A stretch of DNA of 64,000 bases, from contig WKFK01000008.1 of NCBI GenBank assembly GCA_014872815.1, positions 178,534 to 242,533 of the forward strand, written 5' to 3'. The position numbers and the translations under genes are program-made. Shown here piece by piece: positions 43,512 through 52,245 of this stretch. Source of the stretch: Paracoccaceae bacterium. Lineage in GTDB: Bacteria > Pseudomonadota > Alphaproteobacteria > Rhodobacterales > Rhodobacteraceae. How positions within the stretch are numbered: the first letter of the stretch is position 1; the number at the start of each line of letters is the position of its first letter. Under the pieces are notes generated by a model. The model was given only the letters and a program-made list of their open reading frames with translations. It ran no database searches and was not told where the DNA came from.

Positions 43512-43562
43512 ATCACGTCGGTATTGCGTCGGTATCACGTCTGTATTGCGGAGGTGCGTTTT
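43512..43562 (+). repeat. Dispersed 51-bp element, copy 2
   Basis: ATCACGTCGGTATTGCGTCG at the start and TTGCGGAGGTGCGTTTT at the end; ungapped match to 16660..16710 with about five differences. It lies between the thioesterase and BrnA-like genes. Confidence 0.8.
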
Positions 43563-43644
43563 AAGCATCGCGCAACGGCGGCGGGCGGTGGCGTTTGATG
43601 AGGCTAACCTTTGAAGGGCAGGCTGTGTCCTGAGGAGGCGCAGG

Positions 43645-44010
43645 ATGTCTAAGGAGCAGAAAGAGAGCGTGCCGCTGGTGCTTGAGGCACGCAAAGGCAG
43701 CAAGGCACAGCGCATGGCGCGCGAGGCGTTGGCGCGCAACCTGTTGGTGTTGACGTCCGAAACCTGGGTGACGGAAGCGCTCAAAGAAGCGGTGCCGGAG
43801 GCGTGGCACACGCTCGAGCAGGATCTGGATGTAGCGGAGCCGAAGGAGAAGGTGACGCTGTATCTCGAGCGTTCGGTGGCGAAGTTTTACCGCGCCATGG
43901 GGCAGGGCTATCAGGCGCGCATCAATCGCTTGCTGGCGACCTGGGCGCAGATGAAGATTGCGGAAGAGGTGCAACTGGACGCGCATTTGGCGGCACGGTT
44001 ACGGGATTAG
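43645..44010 (+). CDS. BrnA-like/DUF4415 small protein, orphan antitoxin candidate
   Basis: A 121-residue basic/helical protein whose C-terminal half (KEKVTLYLERSVAKFYRAMG ... YQARINRLLATWAQMK) has the ribbon-helix-helix-like pattern of BrnA/DUF4415 antitoxins ('K..VTL.L...V...F...G.GYQ.RIN..L'). No BrnT-type toxin is adjacent. The N-terminal ~60 residues are longer than in typical antitoxins and may have another use. GAGGCGCAGG precedes the ATG. It probably binds DNA as a dimer, autoregulating or acting as a stand-alone regulator. Confidence 0.7.
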   Translation: MSKEQKESVPLVLEARKGSKAQRMAREALARNLLVLTSETWVTEALKEAVPEAWHTLEQDLDVAEPKEKVTLYLERSVAKFYRAMGQGYQARINRLLATWAQMKIAEEVQLDAHLAARLRD

Positions 44011-44068
44011 GGGCGCTGCCCCGTCACAGCAGGCTGTGACTCCCCGGGATATTTAAAGAATGAGAAGG
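44010..44068. repeat. Intergenic palindrome cluster with CCCGGGATA module
   Basis: Hairpins GGGGC-GCT-GCCCC and GTCACAGC-AG-GCTGTGAC, then TCCCCGGGATATTTAAAGAA and ATGAGAAGG. Same organisation as 34791..34867; it starts on the last base of the BrnA-like stop codon and fills the convergent gap, so a terminator-like role is likely. Confidence 0.7.
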
Positions 44069-44070
44069 CG

Positions 44071-44286
44071 TTAGGCCTTGTAGAGGCCAAACGCGTCCTG
44101 TTCTGCAAAGCGGCCGCGCAGAGCGGTGAGCGTCAGGCTGATGAGGCCGGTGCAGAGCGGGAAGCCCAGAGAGAAGCTCAGGTAGGTGGAGAGCGCGGTC
44201 CAGGCCGTGGCGTCTTGGAACATCATCTGAATGCCGCCAAGCAGGATGCCTGCGATGCTGCCAGCAAAGATGAGGATGAGGGCCAT
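44071..44286 (-). CDS. Small two-TM membrane protein, unknown
   Basis: 71 residues with two membrane helices (LILIFAGSIAGILLGGIQM and LSFSLGFPLCTGLISLTLTA) and a short polar tail. GGAGACGCAGAC gives a good ribosome site. No family was recognised. It is encoded alone between the palindrome cluster and the DUF805 region. Confidence 0.6.
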   Translation of the reverse strand: MALILIFAGSIAGILLGGIQMMFQDATAWTALSTYLSFSLGFPLCTGLISLTLTALRGRFAEQDAFGLYKA

Positions 44287-44419
44287 GTCTGCGTCTCCGG
44301 TTGATGTCGTTAACCATTACTAGGGTGAAATGGGGCGCAAATGTGGCACGGGTGGGGCTTTGCTGTGCGGAATGTGTAAACTTGGCTTTGGACAGGGTCT
44401 AGGGCGCACTAAGGCACGA

Positions 44420-44448
44420 AAAATGCCGCCCAAAGCAGGCGGCATTTT
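44420..44448 (-). terminator. Intrinsic terminator of the DUF805 gene
   Basis: 11-bp perfect stem AAAATGCCGCC / GGCGGCATTTT with a 7-nt loop and T run on the minus strand. Confidence 0.88.
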
Positions 44449-44468
44449 GGTGTGCCGGGGGCGTCTGT

Positions 44469-44849
44469 TTAGGCGGCGGAGCCTGCTGGCGCTTCTTCGC
44501 CCGTCAGCGGATCGGGGCCATAGCGGTTTTCGCCCTGGGTGCCCGGTACAACCATCAAAGCGATGTAAAAGATAAGGCCAGCATAGGGGATGAGGCCAAG
44601 CAAGACGGCCCAGCCGGTCCAGCCAAAGTCACGGCAGCGCTGGCTCGCCACGGCCCATGAGGAGATCATGAGGGGCAGGACCAGGACAAAGAGGACAATC
44701 CCAAGCCCACCGGTGGCCGCGGAGAGGGCCACGATGATCGCGCTGACCACCAGCATCAGGATAAAGATAGTAAGGGTATAAATGATGTAGCTTTTGCGGT
44801 TCCGGCGGCCGGAAAAAGTGAAGATATCTTCAAAGGCGGGTTTGGACAT
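44469..44849 (-). CDS. DUF805 family membrane protein
   Basis: A 126-residue protein with four hydrophobic helices. The DUF805 features FSGRRNRKSYIIYTL near the start and SQRCRDFGWTGWAVLLGLIP in the middle are clear. The function of the family is unknown. The tail GENRYGPDPLTGEEAPAG is typical. It is transcribed alone, with a strong terminator. Confidence 0.9.
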   Translation of the reverse strand: MSKPAFEDIFTFSGRRNRKSYIIYTLTIFILMLVVSAIIVALSAATGGLGIVLFVLVLPLMISSWAVASQRCRDFGWTGWAVLLGLIPYAGLIFYIALMVVPGTQGENRYGPDPLTGEEAPAGSAA

Positions 44850-44953
44850 AATCGCTCCTAAAATTGTGTGTTGCGACTATAAGGCGAGTTTTGTTCTGGT
44901 CAAAACATCCATGAGATGGCGAGGGTTTGACGCGATCTGGTGTTGAAAAGGAG

Positions 44954-45367
44954 TCACAGGGGCGTGTTTGGGCTGTTGGATTGGCGGTGGCGGTTGGTGA
45001 CGTAGTTTATGAGGGCAGTGAGCAAGGCGGTGAGGGTGGCCCCTGTGGCGATCCAGCCGAAGTACCAGAGCTTTCCGGCGAATTGATCCTCGGCATAGGA
45101 GGCGGCGAATTGGGTTTGGCCGTATTTGGCGGTGGCGAAGGCCAGCGCAGTTGCGATGGCTAAGGTGATGGTGAGTGGGATCGGGCGCAGTTTGAGGCCC
45201 GCGAGGGTGGCGAGGATCAGGCCGATGGGGGCGCCGATCAGGAGGGTCCTTTGGCTCCACCATGGGTGCGCGCCGAGGGGGCGGGCGATGTCCTGTGCGA
45301 TGATCACGGCCATGACGAGCGCGGCGATGAGGGCCGGGAGGATCAGGGCGGGGAGCAGGTGGCGCAT
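44954..45367 (-). CDS. Four-TM membrane protein, unknown
   Basis: A 137-residue hydrophobic protein with four likely helices (about 4-24, 41-58, 65-82 and 102-126) and a polar tail TNRHRQSNSPNTPL. No family was recognised. The coding strand is alanine/leucine rich, and the other strand also has long frames here, so the call rests on the membrane-helix pattern and a GAGGACC before the ATG. Confidence 0.55.
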   Translation of the reverse strand: MRHLLPALILPALIAALVMAVIIAQDIARPLGAHPWWSQRTLLIGAPIGLILATLAGLKLRPIPLTITLAIATALAFATAKYGQTQFAASYAEDQFAGKLWYFGWIATGATLTALLTALINYVTNRHRQSNSPNTPL

Positions 45368-45520
45368 GGGGTGGTCCTCGTGAGTGGTGGTTTAGCGAGG
45401 ATGGGGGCGTGGGGTGGGGATTTGAAGAGGTGTTACAGAGGGATGGCGGGGGTGTGATGTTTGTTACTGGTGGGGGTGGCAGTTAGCGAATTGTTAACCA
45501 TGCTAGAACAGAGTGGAGGT

Positions 45521-46000
45521 ATGTCCCGATACATTCGTCCCAAGGTGCCCGGCGCGACGGTGTTTTTCACCGTCAATTTGGCTGAACGCGGTGGTGATTT
45601 GTTGGTGCGGCGCATTCATGCGCTTCGAGAGGCTGTATTCAAGACACATGCGGAGCGGCGATTTTACATTGATGCTTGGGTGGTGATGCCCGACCACATG
45701 CATGCGGTTTGGACGTTGCCGCCGGGCGACAGCGATTATTCTAGGCGATGGCAGGTGATCAAGGCGCGGTTTTCACGATCCGTCCCGAAGGGCGTTCAGC
45801 GGGGTAGCCATGTGGCACGACGGGAGCGTGCGGTGTGGCAGCGGCGGTTTTGGGAGCACCACATCCGGGATGCGGACAGCTATGCAGCGGCGATACGCTA
45901 TTGCCATTTGAACCCGGTGAAACATGGGTATGTTCAGCGCGCCGAGGCATGGCCGTATTCGTCGGTGCATCGCGACATTGCGGCTAGACGATGGCCGTAG
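45521..46000 (+). mobile_element. REP-associated tyrosine transposase (RAYT)
   Basis: 159 residues from ATG 45521 behind GTGGAGGT; the track start 20 codons earlier lacks a ribosome site. It is a Y1/HUH transposase with FFTVNLAER, the HUH motif WVVMPDHMHAVWTLP and the catalytic tyrosine region AAAIRYCHLNPVKHG. RAYTs are domesticated single-copy relatives of IS200/IS605 transposases that move or maintain REP palindromes rather than themselves. Its TAG stop lies inside the first REP-like hairpin, and a second follows 50 bp on. It is a protein-coding gene but is listed as mobile because of its relationship to the REPs. Confidence 0.9.
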
Positions 46001-46073
46001 GGTGCGCATTTATTGCGCACCGTTGGGGCGCTTGTTTCAGGGGAAATGGTGCGCAGCGAATGCGCACCCTACG
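45996..46073. repeat. Paired REP-like palindromes (BIME-like) after RAYT
   Basis: Outer inverted repeat CGTAGGGTGCGCA / TGCGCACCCTACG. Each arm contains its own hairpin: GGTGCGCA-TTTAT-TGCGCACC (46001..46021) and GGTGCGCA-GCGAA-TGCGCACC (46048..46068). Two REPs in opposite orientation next to their RAYT form the classic BIME arrangement. The left arm includes the RAYT stop codon. Confidence 0.82.
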
Positions 46074-46083
46074 AAGGGGTGGG

Positions 46084-46518
46084 TTAATTCAAAACAGCGC
46101 TTAGCCTTTGTTCGTCTAGGTATTTGGCAAACCCTAGAACTCGTTCATTAACCTTCGGATTGTTCATCAACTCAAGCGCTGCGACTTCTCCCAAAACAGA
46201 AAATGCTGCCTCGAGAGCGATGTCTCCATCGGTTGCCACTGCTTCTCGAGTTTGTACAAGGCATCGGTTTGTTAACAATTGTTCTACCAACGCTGCGACT
46301 TTTTTATCTGAAGGAACCTGAGTCTCTTGGTGCGGTGTAACAACGTAATTCACATCTGGATGTTGAGCGTATGCTAATACGATCCATTGCAATAGGTCGA
46401 TACGGTCTTGGCCGGTCGTTTGCTTGACTAAGCAATCAGACAGTTTGTCTGTAGCTGAACCTGCAAAAGAAACTGTTGCTGAGGTCAAAAGCAGAGCAAC
46501 GACGAGAAGGAAGCGCAT
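46084..46518 (-). CDS. Exported protein of unknown function
   Basis: 144 residues from ATG 46518 (ATG 46536 is possible). The signal peptide MRFLLVVALLLTSATVSFAG is clear. The mature part is mainly helical with two cysteines (SDCLVKQTTGQDR and NRCLVQTREA) that could form a disulfide. The layout 'DCLV..TTG.DR..L..WI..A...HP' resembles small periplasmic helical proteins but no family was recognised. GC is lower than in the neighbours, next to the RAYT/REP unit. Confidence 0.65.
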   Translation of the reverse strand: MRFLLVVALLLTSATVSFAGSATDKLSDCLVKQTTGQDRIDLLQWIVLAYAQHPDVNYVVTPHQETQVPSDKKVAALVEQLLTNRCLVQTREAVATDGDIALEAAFSVLGEVAALELMNNPKVNERVLGFAKYLDEQRLSAVLN

Positions 46519-46819
46519 TGTAAATTCCAGTTTCATTGGGGGCGATGGAAATACGCTTACATGCGATTGGTCGGATTGCAATCTTGACAAGTGCTTCGTC
46601 GGCCTTGGTGGAAAGATTGCAGGGCAGGACGCGTAAACCCGTTTTGCGGGCTTTGGTTGCCAAAGTTAGAGTTGGTCAAAAGAAAACACCCACGCCGAGC
46701 GCGGGTGTTTTTTGTTTTGGTCACTCAGCGTTTGTGTGCCGTCTCACCGGGGCGCGTAGGGGTTATTGGCTGCGCCAAAACCCTGCCACGCGCTGTAAGT
46801 GTTTGACGGGGTCAAGCAC
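46519..46819. other. 301-bp intergenic region with two hairpins
   Basis: It lies between ettA (leftward, ending at 46820) and the exported protein gene. It contains the two stem-loops listed separately. Nothing else, including no plausible ORF, was seen. Confidence 0.55.
46683..46713. terminator. Hairpin with A and T flanks downstream of ettA
   Basis: AAAACACCC / GGGTGTTTT with an inner CGC/GCG stem; T run on both strands, so usable in either direction. Confidence 0.75.
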
Positions 46820-46823
46820 TTAC
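46795..46823 (-). other. Inverted repeat overlapping ettA stop
   Basis: GTAAGTGTTTGAC / GTCAAGCACTTAC, 13-bp arms with one mismatch around GGG, spanning the ettA stop codon. It may protect the mRNA end; no T run. Confidence 0.55.
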
Positions 46824-48475
46824 CGTGTAAACTTCTTATGCTTCAGACGCTTGGGCTCCAAGGCATCAGGCCCAAGGCGACGTTTCTTGTCTTCTTCGTA
46901 GTCCTCAAAGTTGCCTTCGAACCATTCCACATGGGCGTCGCCTTCGAAGGCGAGGATGTGGGTACAGATGCGGTCGAGGAAGAAGCGGTCGTGGGAGATG
47001 ACCACGGCGCAGCCTGCGAAATCAACCAAGGCGTCTTCGAGCGCGCGGAGGGTTTCCACGTCCAGGTCGTTGGTGGGTTCGTCGAGCAGCAGGACGTTGC
47101 CGCCTTCTTTCAAGAGGCGCGCCATGTGCACGCGGTTGCGTTCCCCACCGGAGAGCAGGTTCAGCGGTTTCTGTTGATCGCCGCCTTTGAAGTTGAAGGA
47201 CGAGCAATAGGCGCGGGAGTTCACTTGGGCATCACCCAGTTCGATGATTTCCGCGCCGCCGGAGATGGCTTCCCAGACGGTGTCTTTGTCGTTCAGGTCA
47301 TCGCGGGACTGATCCACATAGGACAGCTTCACGGTGTCGCCGTATTCGACGGTGCCCTCATCAGGCTGTTCCTGACCGGTGAGCATTTTGAAAAGCGTGG
47401 ATTTACCGGCGCCGTTGGGGCCGATCACGCCGACAATGCCGCCCGGGGGCAGGGAGAACTCGAGGTTTTCGATCAGCTGCTTGTCGCCAAAGTGCTTGGA
47501 CAGGCCGTTGACCTCGATCACCTTGGAGCCCAGGCGCGGACCGTTAGGAATGACGATCTGCGCGCGGGTGATTTTCTCGCGCTCGGACTGGTTGGCCAGC
47601 TCGTTATAGGCGGCGATACGGGCTTTGGACTTGGCCTGACGGGCTTTTTGACCCTGACGCATCCATTCGAGTTCGCGCTCCAGCGTTTTCTGTTTGGATT
47701 TGTCCTCGCGGGCTTCCTGTTCCAGACGTTTGGCTTTCTGCTCCAGCCATGCGGAGTAGTTGCCCTCGTATGGGATGCCGCGGCCACGGTCGAGTTCGAG
47801 AATCCAGCCGGTGATGTCATCGAGGAAGTAGCGGTCGTGGGTGACGCAGAGGATGGTGCCTTTGTAGTCGATCAGGTGCTGTTGCAGCCAGGCGATGGTT
47901 TCCGCGTCGAGGTGGTTGGTGGGTTCGTCGAGCAGCAGCATGTCAGGCGCTTCGAGCAGCAGCTTGCAGAGCGCGACGCGGCGTTTCTCACCCCCGGAGA
48001 GATCGGCGATGTTGGCGTCATCCGGTGGGCAACGCAGGGCCTCCATGGAGATGTCGACCTGGCTGTCCAGATCCCAGAGGTTCTGGGCGTCGATGTCATC
48101 CTGCAGCTTGGCCATTTCCTCGGCGGTTTCGTCGCTGTAGTTCATTGCCAGTTCGTTGTAGCGGTCCAGAATGGCCTTTTTCTCGGCCACGCCCAGCATG
48201 ACGTTTTCACGCACAGTGAGGCTTTCATCGAGCTGAGGCTCCTGCGGCAGGTAGCCCACTTTGGCGCCTTCTGCGGCCCAGGCCTCGCCGGTGAAGTCCT
48301 TGTCCAGACCGGCCATGATTTTCATCAGGGTCGATTTACCGGCGCCGTTGACGCCGACGACGCCGATTTTCACGCCCGGAAGGAAGGACAGGTGGATGTT
48401 TTCAAAGCACTTTTTGCCGCCGGGGTAGGTCTTGGAGACACCCTGCATGTGGTAGACGTACTGATATGAGGCCAT
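46820..48475 (-). CDS. ettA: Energy-dependent translational throttle protein EttA (ABC-F)
   Basis: A 551-residue soluble protein with two ABC ATPase domains and no membrane part. Domain 1 has [28 protein letters not shown] and [14 protein letters not shown]. Domain 2 has [27 protein letters not shown] and [14 protein letters not shown]. The inter-domain linker ([20 protein letters not shown] ... [16 protein letters not shown]) and the EttA-type start [17 protein letters not shown] are clear. EttA binds the ribosomal E site and gates the first elongation step according to the ATP/ADP ratio. It is monocistronic and divergent from the YbjQ-domain gene. Confidence 0.95.
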   Translation of the reverse strand: MASYQYVYHMQGVSKTYPGGKKCFENIHLSFLPGVKIGVVGVNGAGKSTLMKIMAGLDKDFTGEAWAAEGAKVGYLPQEPQLDESLTVRENVMLGVAEKKAILDRYNELAMNYSDETAEEMAKLQDDIDAQNLWDLDSQVDISMEALRCPPDDANIADLSGGEKRRVALCKLLLEAPDMLLLDEPTNHLDAETIAWLQQHLIDYKGTILCVTHDRYFLDDITGWILELDRGRGIPYEGNYSAWLEQKAKRLEQEAREDKSKQKTLERELEWMRQGQKARQAKSKARIAAYNELANQSEREKITRAQIVIPNGPRLGSKVIEVNGLSKHFGDKQLIENLEFSLPPGGIVGVIGPNGAGKSTLFKMLTGQEQPDEGTVEYGDTVKLSYVDQSRDDLNDKDTVWEAISGGAEIIELGDAQVNSRAYCSSFNFKGGDQQKPLNLLSGGERNRVHMARLLKEGGNVLLLDEPTNDLDVETLRALEDALVDFAGCAVVISHDRFFLDRICTHILAFEGDAHVEWFEGNFEDYEEDKKRRLGPDALEPKRLKHKKFTR

Positions 48476-48630
48476 TGGGACGACTCCGTTCGCCAGAATT
48501 CACTTTGAGAGGTGTGATAGCGGAGGGCGAAGGCGGGGGCAATGGAGGTTGGTTGAAGTCGTTACATTGTAGAAAATCAACCTATGCGGTATTCTTTGAT
48601 TGCCTTCTAATTTCTGGTGGAATTCAAAAA

Positions 48631-49134
48631 ATGGCAACCTGTACCGAATGCGGTAAGCAAATCAATGAAATCAATAACTACAAAGGACGCTGTGGCAGGT
48701 GCCATGCTGCAGTGCTGGACAAGGGTCTCCCAAACCATCTAAAGCCAAAAAAGCAAGCGCCGGTTTCACCTCCCGGCCTTTCTCACCAATTGAACCGCAA
48801 AAGCAAAGTGCTGGTAACGACCGAAAGTCAAATTGACCTAAAGGTTGAGGATCGTCTTGGAATTGTTAGCGCGGAAGTGGTGGTTGGAATGAACATTTTC
48901 AAAGACTTCTTAACCGGCGTAAGGAACGTGGTTGGAGGTCGAACGGGCAATGTCCAGAACGCTTTGCGAGATATTCGTCGCCAGGCGATTGAAGAACTCA
49001 AAGACGAGGCCGCGGAACTGGGCGCTGATGCAGTTGTTGCTGTCGACTTAAGCTACAACGAAATAGGTGCGACAGGCAGTACCATGCTGATGTTAGTTGC
49101 CAGTGGCACCGCAGTTAAGCTGAGAGCCGAGTAG
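48631..49134 (+). CDS. Zinc-ribbon plus YbjQ (UPF0145) domain protein
   Basis: 167 residues from ATG 48631. The track start 55 codons earlier overlaps the divergent ettA gene and has no ribosome site. The N-terminus holds a two-CXXC zinc ribbon (CTECGKQ and GRCGRCH). After a ~30-residue linker comes a YbjQ/UPF0145 domain (VLVTTESQIDLK, VEDRLGIVSAEVVVGMNIFKD, AIEELKDEAAELGADAVVAV). YbjQ domains form pentameric or decameric rings, and a heavy-metal-binding role has been suggested. The added zinc ribbon is unusual and may add nucleic-acid or metal binding. GC is lower than average. Confidence 0.85.
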   Translation: MATCTECGKQINEINNYKGRCGRCHAAVLDKGLPNHLKPKKQAPVSPPGLSHQLNRKSKVLVTTESQIDLKVEDRLGIVSAEVVVGMNIFKDFLTGVRNVVGGRTGNVQNALRDIRRQAIEELKDEAAELGADAVVAVDLSYNEIGATGSTMLMLVASGTAVKLRAE

Positions 49135-49278
49135 CTAAAATTTTCGGTATTGCGCACGAACCGAGGGGCTAGGAAGCGAAGCGCCCGCCCCGTGGGGGCG
49201 GTTCGGGCGCTGCCAAAGCTTTGCTTTGGCTAGGGGAGTTACCTTGACAATCTGTTTGCCAAAAGCTCTGTAGCTGCC

Positions 49279-49884
49279 GTGCCTTACGGATTGCCATATG
49301 TTGCAAGGGGTCAAAGAATTGGCCTGCTGGGGGGATCGTTTGATCCACCTCACGAAGGACATGTGCATATCACCAAAGAGGCGCTGAAACGGTTTGGACT
49401 GGATCAGGTCTGGTGGCTGGTGAGCCCGGGCAATCCGCTCAAGGATCGCGGGCCGGCCAAGCTGGCGCGGCGCATGACGGCGGCGCGGGCGATCATGGAC
49501 CATCCGCGCGTGCACATCTGTGACTTTGAGAGCCATGTCGGCACACGCTACACGGCAGAGACTTTGGCTGTGTTGCAGGACAAATGCCCGCAAGCGCGGT
49601 TTGTCTGGCTAATGGGGGCGGATAATCTGGCGCAGTTTCACCGCTGGAAAGACTGGCAGGTGATCATGGCGCGGGTGCCCGTGGGCGTGTTGGCGCGCCC
49701 CGGTGATCGGATCGCGGCGCGCACGGCCAAAGCGGCGCAGGTGTTTCGCCACGCGCGACTCCACCCCAGACAGAATCGCCTCCTCGGTCAGACACCGGCG
49801 CCAGCCTGGGCATTTGTGAACATGCCCATGCGCTCTATCAGCTCGTCTCAGATTCGAGAAAATGGTTCTTGGTCAAAGGGTTAA
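49279..49884 (+). CDS. nadD: Nicotinate-nucleotide adenylyltransferase
   Basis: 201 residues from a GTG start. The nucleotidyltransferase motif [19 protein letters not shown] (HxGH), the ATP-site ISSSQIRE near the end and [16 protein letters not shown] are all present. It adenylates nicotinate mononucleotide to deamido-NAD in NAD synthesis. Upstream, TTGACA at 49244 could be a -35 element, but its -10 partner is poor. The rsfS gene that often follows nadD is not present. Confidence 0.93.
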   Translation: MPYGLPYVARGQRIGLLGGSFDPPHEGHVHITKEALKRFGLDQVWWLVSPGNPLKDRGPAKLARRMTAARAIMDHPRVHICDFESHVGTRYTAETLAVLQDKCPQARFVWLMGADNLAQFHRWKDWQVIMARVPVGVLARPGDRIAARTAKAAQVFRHARLHPRQNRLLGQTPAPAWAFVNMPMRSISSSQIRENGSWSKG

Positions 49885-50198
49885 AGTGTTTCACCCATGT
49901 CGGTGAAATTCGCTTTGCGCCATGTAAGTCTCTATTAACTCGGCAGGACTAGTTTGAGCTCGGAACTAAAGGCGTCTGTGCGCCTTTTGAGGCGGGCAGA
50001 TCCCCTGTTTCACCGCAAAGGTCACAGAAGCACACAGTAAACGATTTCTTTTCCGGCATGGGGTGTCGGGGAGGGCGTGAGGCTTCGCATGGGTCGCAAC
50101 AGACTTGCCAGAAGCGCGTATTTGAATGGAAACTGCGTCAGATTCTGGCGCCTAAGCAGGCTTTGCCGTGACATGCGGAGAGCTGGCCGGAGCGAATA
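49885..50198. other. 314-bp intergenic region upstream of the chemoreceptor gene
   Basis: A small hairpin TTTCACC-CATGTC-GGTGAAA lies 4-5 bp past nadD, and the phrase TTTCACCGCAAAGGTCAC recurs upstream of the chemoreceptor. No convincing ORF or RNA gene was seen. Confidence 0.45.
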
Positions 50199-51929
50199 AT
50201 GACTGGTGACAAGAAACGGTCTTTTGGGGTGTCGATCATGGGGCGGCTGTTGCTGCCGATTGTCGCCTGTATTTTGGTGTCCTTCATTGCGACCACCGTA
50301 TTTTGGGTGAGTAAGCAGAGCAACACGTTGATCAAGGCGTTCGAGAGTGAACTTGCCCTGTCGCAGACCTTTGTCGCGCCGCCAGTGGCCGCGGCCGTGT
50401 GGGACTTCAACACCGATGGTGCCGAAGGGGCGATCGCGGGTGTGACGCAGATGGAGAACGCGCTGTTTGCTAAGGTTTTTGTGGATGGTGAGCAGTTCGC
50501 GGAAGTGGCTGTGGAAGGCGCAGATCAAACCGGATGGGAAGAAGGCATCGCCGAGATCCTGGCGATGGAAGAGGCCGAAGCGCGGTTTGAAGCCAACCAT
50601 GTGGCTTATGTGAAGTTCCCAATCCATCACTCCGACGGCTCGGTGGTCGCGGTGATGGTTATGGGCTTCTATGACGGCGTCATTGCAGCGGTGGTGAACG
50701 AGCTTTACATGCAATCTTTGATTGCTGTGGCGGCGATTTGCCTGATTATGTCGGGTATCGTGTATTATGCCGCGGCGGGTGTGACCCGTCCGTTGGCAGC
50801 GATTGTGGCGCGGATTTCGGCATTGCGTGAAGGTGACACAGCAAGCGAGGTGCCGTCGACTGATCGTAAGGACGAATTGGGTCGATTGGCACGCGCGGTT
50901 CTGGAATTTGTGGAAACCATCAAGGCCAACAAGGCGATGGAAGACCAAGCGCAAGAGACTGCGCGCGAGCAATCTGAGGTGGTGAACGAATTGGCGGATG
51001 GTTTGAACCATCTGGCGCAGGGGCAATTGAGCCACCGTATCACCACGGAATTCAGCAGTGACTATGAGATGCTGCGGGCCGACTTCAACAAGACAGCCGA
51101 GGCGCTGGACGATGTGATTGGCCGTGTGTTGGGCACAATTTCGCAGATCGAAGACGAAACCGGCGAAATGGCGGAGGGCACCCAGAACCTTGCCAAGCGG
51201 ACCGAAGCGCAGGCGGCGACTCTGGAAGAGACTGCTGCGGCCATTGGCTCCATCACGGACAGTGTGCAGGCCGCGTCTAATCAGACCAAGTCTGTAGAAA
51301 ACACCGTGGATGCGACCAAATCCGAGGCGTTGCGCGGCGGAGAGATTGTGAAGTCCGCAATGGAAGCGATGCATGATATCAAAGAAAGCTCCGGCAAAAT
51401 CAGCGAGATCAACCGGGTGATCGAAGATATTTCCTTCCAAACCAACCTATTGGCGCTTAACGCCGGGGTTGAGGCGGCGCGGGCCGGGGACAGCGGGCGC
51501 GGGTTTGCTGTGGTGGCTTCTGAAGTGCGCTCTTTGGCATTGCGCTCTGCCACCAGCGCCCATGAGATCAAAGAGCTGATTGATACCTCTTCCGAACAGG
51601 TGGAAGTGGGCGCGGAGCTTGTGGATCAGGCCGGAAAGGCAATCGAAGAGATCATCACCAAGATCCAAGACGTGAGTAAACTGGCGGTGCAAATCGCAGA
51701 TAGCTCGCGTGATCAGGCCACAGCTATCACGGAGATCAACTCCGGTGTTATGGACCTAGACCGAGTCACCCAACAGAACGCGAGCCTTGTAGATAGATCC
51801 AGCGAGCAGGGACGTGCGTTGCAGAAAGCGGCAAGCGAGCTGGCTGAGCTTGTTGCAAGCTTCCGTCCCTCTTCCGTAGGTGGCGCGCCGGCCGTGGACT
51901 ATGAAGAGGAATACCGTCACTCTGCCTGA
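50199..51929 (+). CDS. Methyl-accepting chemotaxis protein
   Basis: A 576-residue receptor. TM1 (about 15-37, LLLPIVACILVSFIATTVF), a ~130-residue periplasmic sensor (single-CACHE-like; FVAPPVAAAVWDFN), TM2 (about 172-192), a HAMP region (GVTRPLAAIVARISAL) followed by a second HAMP-like segment, and a long coiled-coil signalling domain. The hairpin tip is DISFQTNLLALNAGVEAARA, the CheA/CheW-binding region. No C-terminal CheR-binding pentapeptide is visible. The ligand is unknown. It is monocistronic, with a terminator downstream. Confidence 0.94.
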   Translation: MTGDKKRSFGVSIMGRLLLPIVACILVSFIATTVFWVSKQSNTLIKAFESELALSQTFVAPPVAAAVWDFNTDGAEGAIAGVTQMENALFAKVFVDGEQFAEVAVEGADQTGWEEGIAEILAMEEAEARFEANHVAYVKFPIHHSDGSVVAVMVMGFYDGVIAAVVNELYMQSLIAVAAICLIMSGIVYYAAAGVTRPLAAIVARISALREGDTASEVPSTDRKDELGRLARAVLEFVETIKANKAMEDQAQETAREQSEVVNELADGLNHLAQGQLSHRITTEFSSDYEMLRADFNKTAEALDDVIGRVLGTISQIEDETGEMAEGTQNLAKRTEAQAATLEETAAAIGSITDSVQAASNQTKSVENTVDATKSEALRGGEIVKSAMEAMHDIKESSGKISEINRVIEDISFQTNLLALNAGVEAARAGDSGRGFAVVASEVRSLALRSATSAHEIKELIDTSSEQVEVGAELVDQAGKAIEEIITKIQDVSKLAVQIADSSRDQATAITEINSGVMDLDRVTQQNASLVDRSSEQGRALQKAASELAELVASFRPSSVGGAPAVDYEEEYRHSA

Positions 51930-51956
51930 GGCGGGTGCCCAAGACATGCAAAACCT

Positions 51957-51995
51957 GGCCGGAACGCAGCAATGTGTTTCGGCCTTTTCTTTTTG
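51957..51995 (+). terminator. Terminator of the chemoreceptor gene
   Basis: GGCCGGAAC / GTTTCGGCC (one G-T pair), 10-nt loop, then TTTTCTTTTT. Confidence 0.82.
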
Positions 51996-52093
51996 CAAGC
52001 AGACCCAAGGTCGGCGTGGTGTTTAAGCGGTTTTTACCAAATCGGCGCAGAATGAACGGGGGTATGGCGTGGGAGCTTGAGAAAGGACTTGTT

Positions 52094-52207
52094 ATGCATA
52101 AACGTGTTCTGATGTTTGCGACCCTGACCCTTTTGGCGGTGTCGACCATGGCGGCCACTGGTTCTGCGCACAGGGGTTTCTCGGTGTCAGATCACTTCGA
52201 TTTCTGA
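52094..52207 (+). CDS. Possible secreted micropeptide (37 aa)
   Basis: ATG at 52094 with AAAGGA 6 nt upstream begins MHKRVLMFATLTLLAVSTMA, a good signal-peptide-like start, followed by only 17 residues (GSAHRGFSVSDHFDF at the end). It is too short to assign. It may be a small membrane peptide or a chance frame; an N-terminal extension to 52067 is possible but lacks a ribosome site. Confidence 0.4.
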   Translation: MHKRVLMFATLTLLAVSTMAATGSAHRGFSVSDHFDF

Positions 52208-52245
52208 GGCTGGCCCCGCGGAAGAGCTGGCGCTTAAGGCGTTGA

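Noticed and set aside
46799-48469. 556-aa plus-strand ORF opposite ettA
   Set aside because: Antisense shadow; ettA has two complete ABC domains.
49244-49278. sigma70 promoter for nadD (TTGACA)
   Set aside because: The -35 hexamer is perfect but the -10 partner at 17 bp (TCTGTA) is poor and too close to the start codon.
50022-51440. 472-aa minus-strand ORF opposite the chemoreceptor
   Set aside because: Antisense shadow without recognisable domains.
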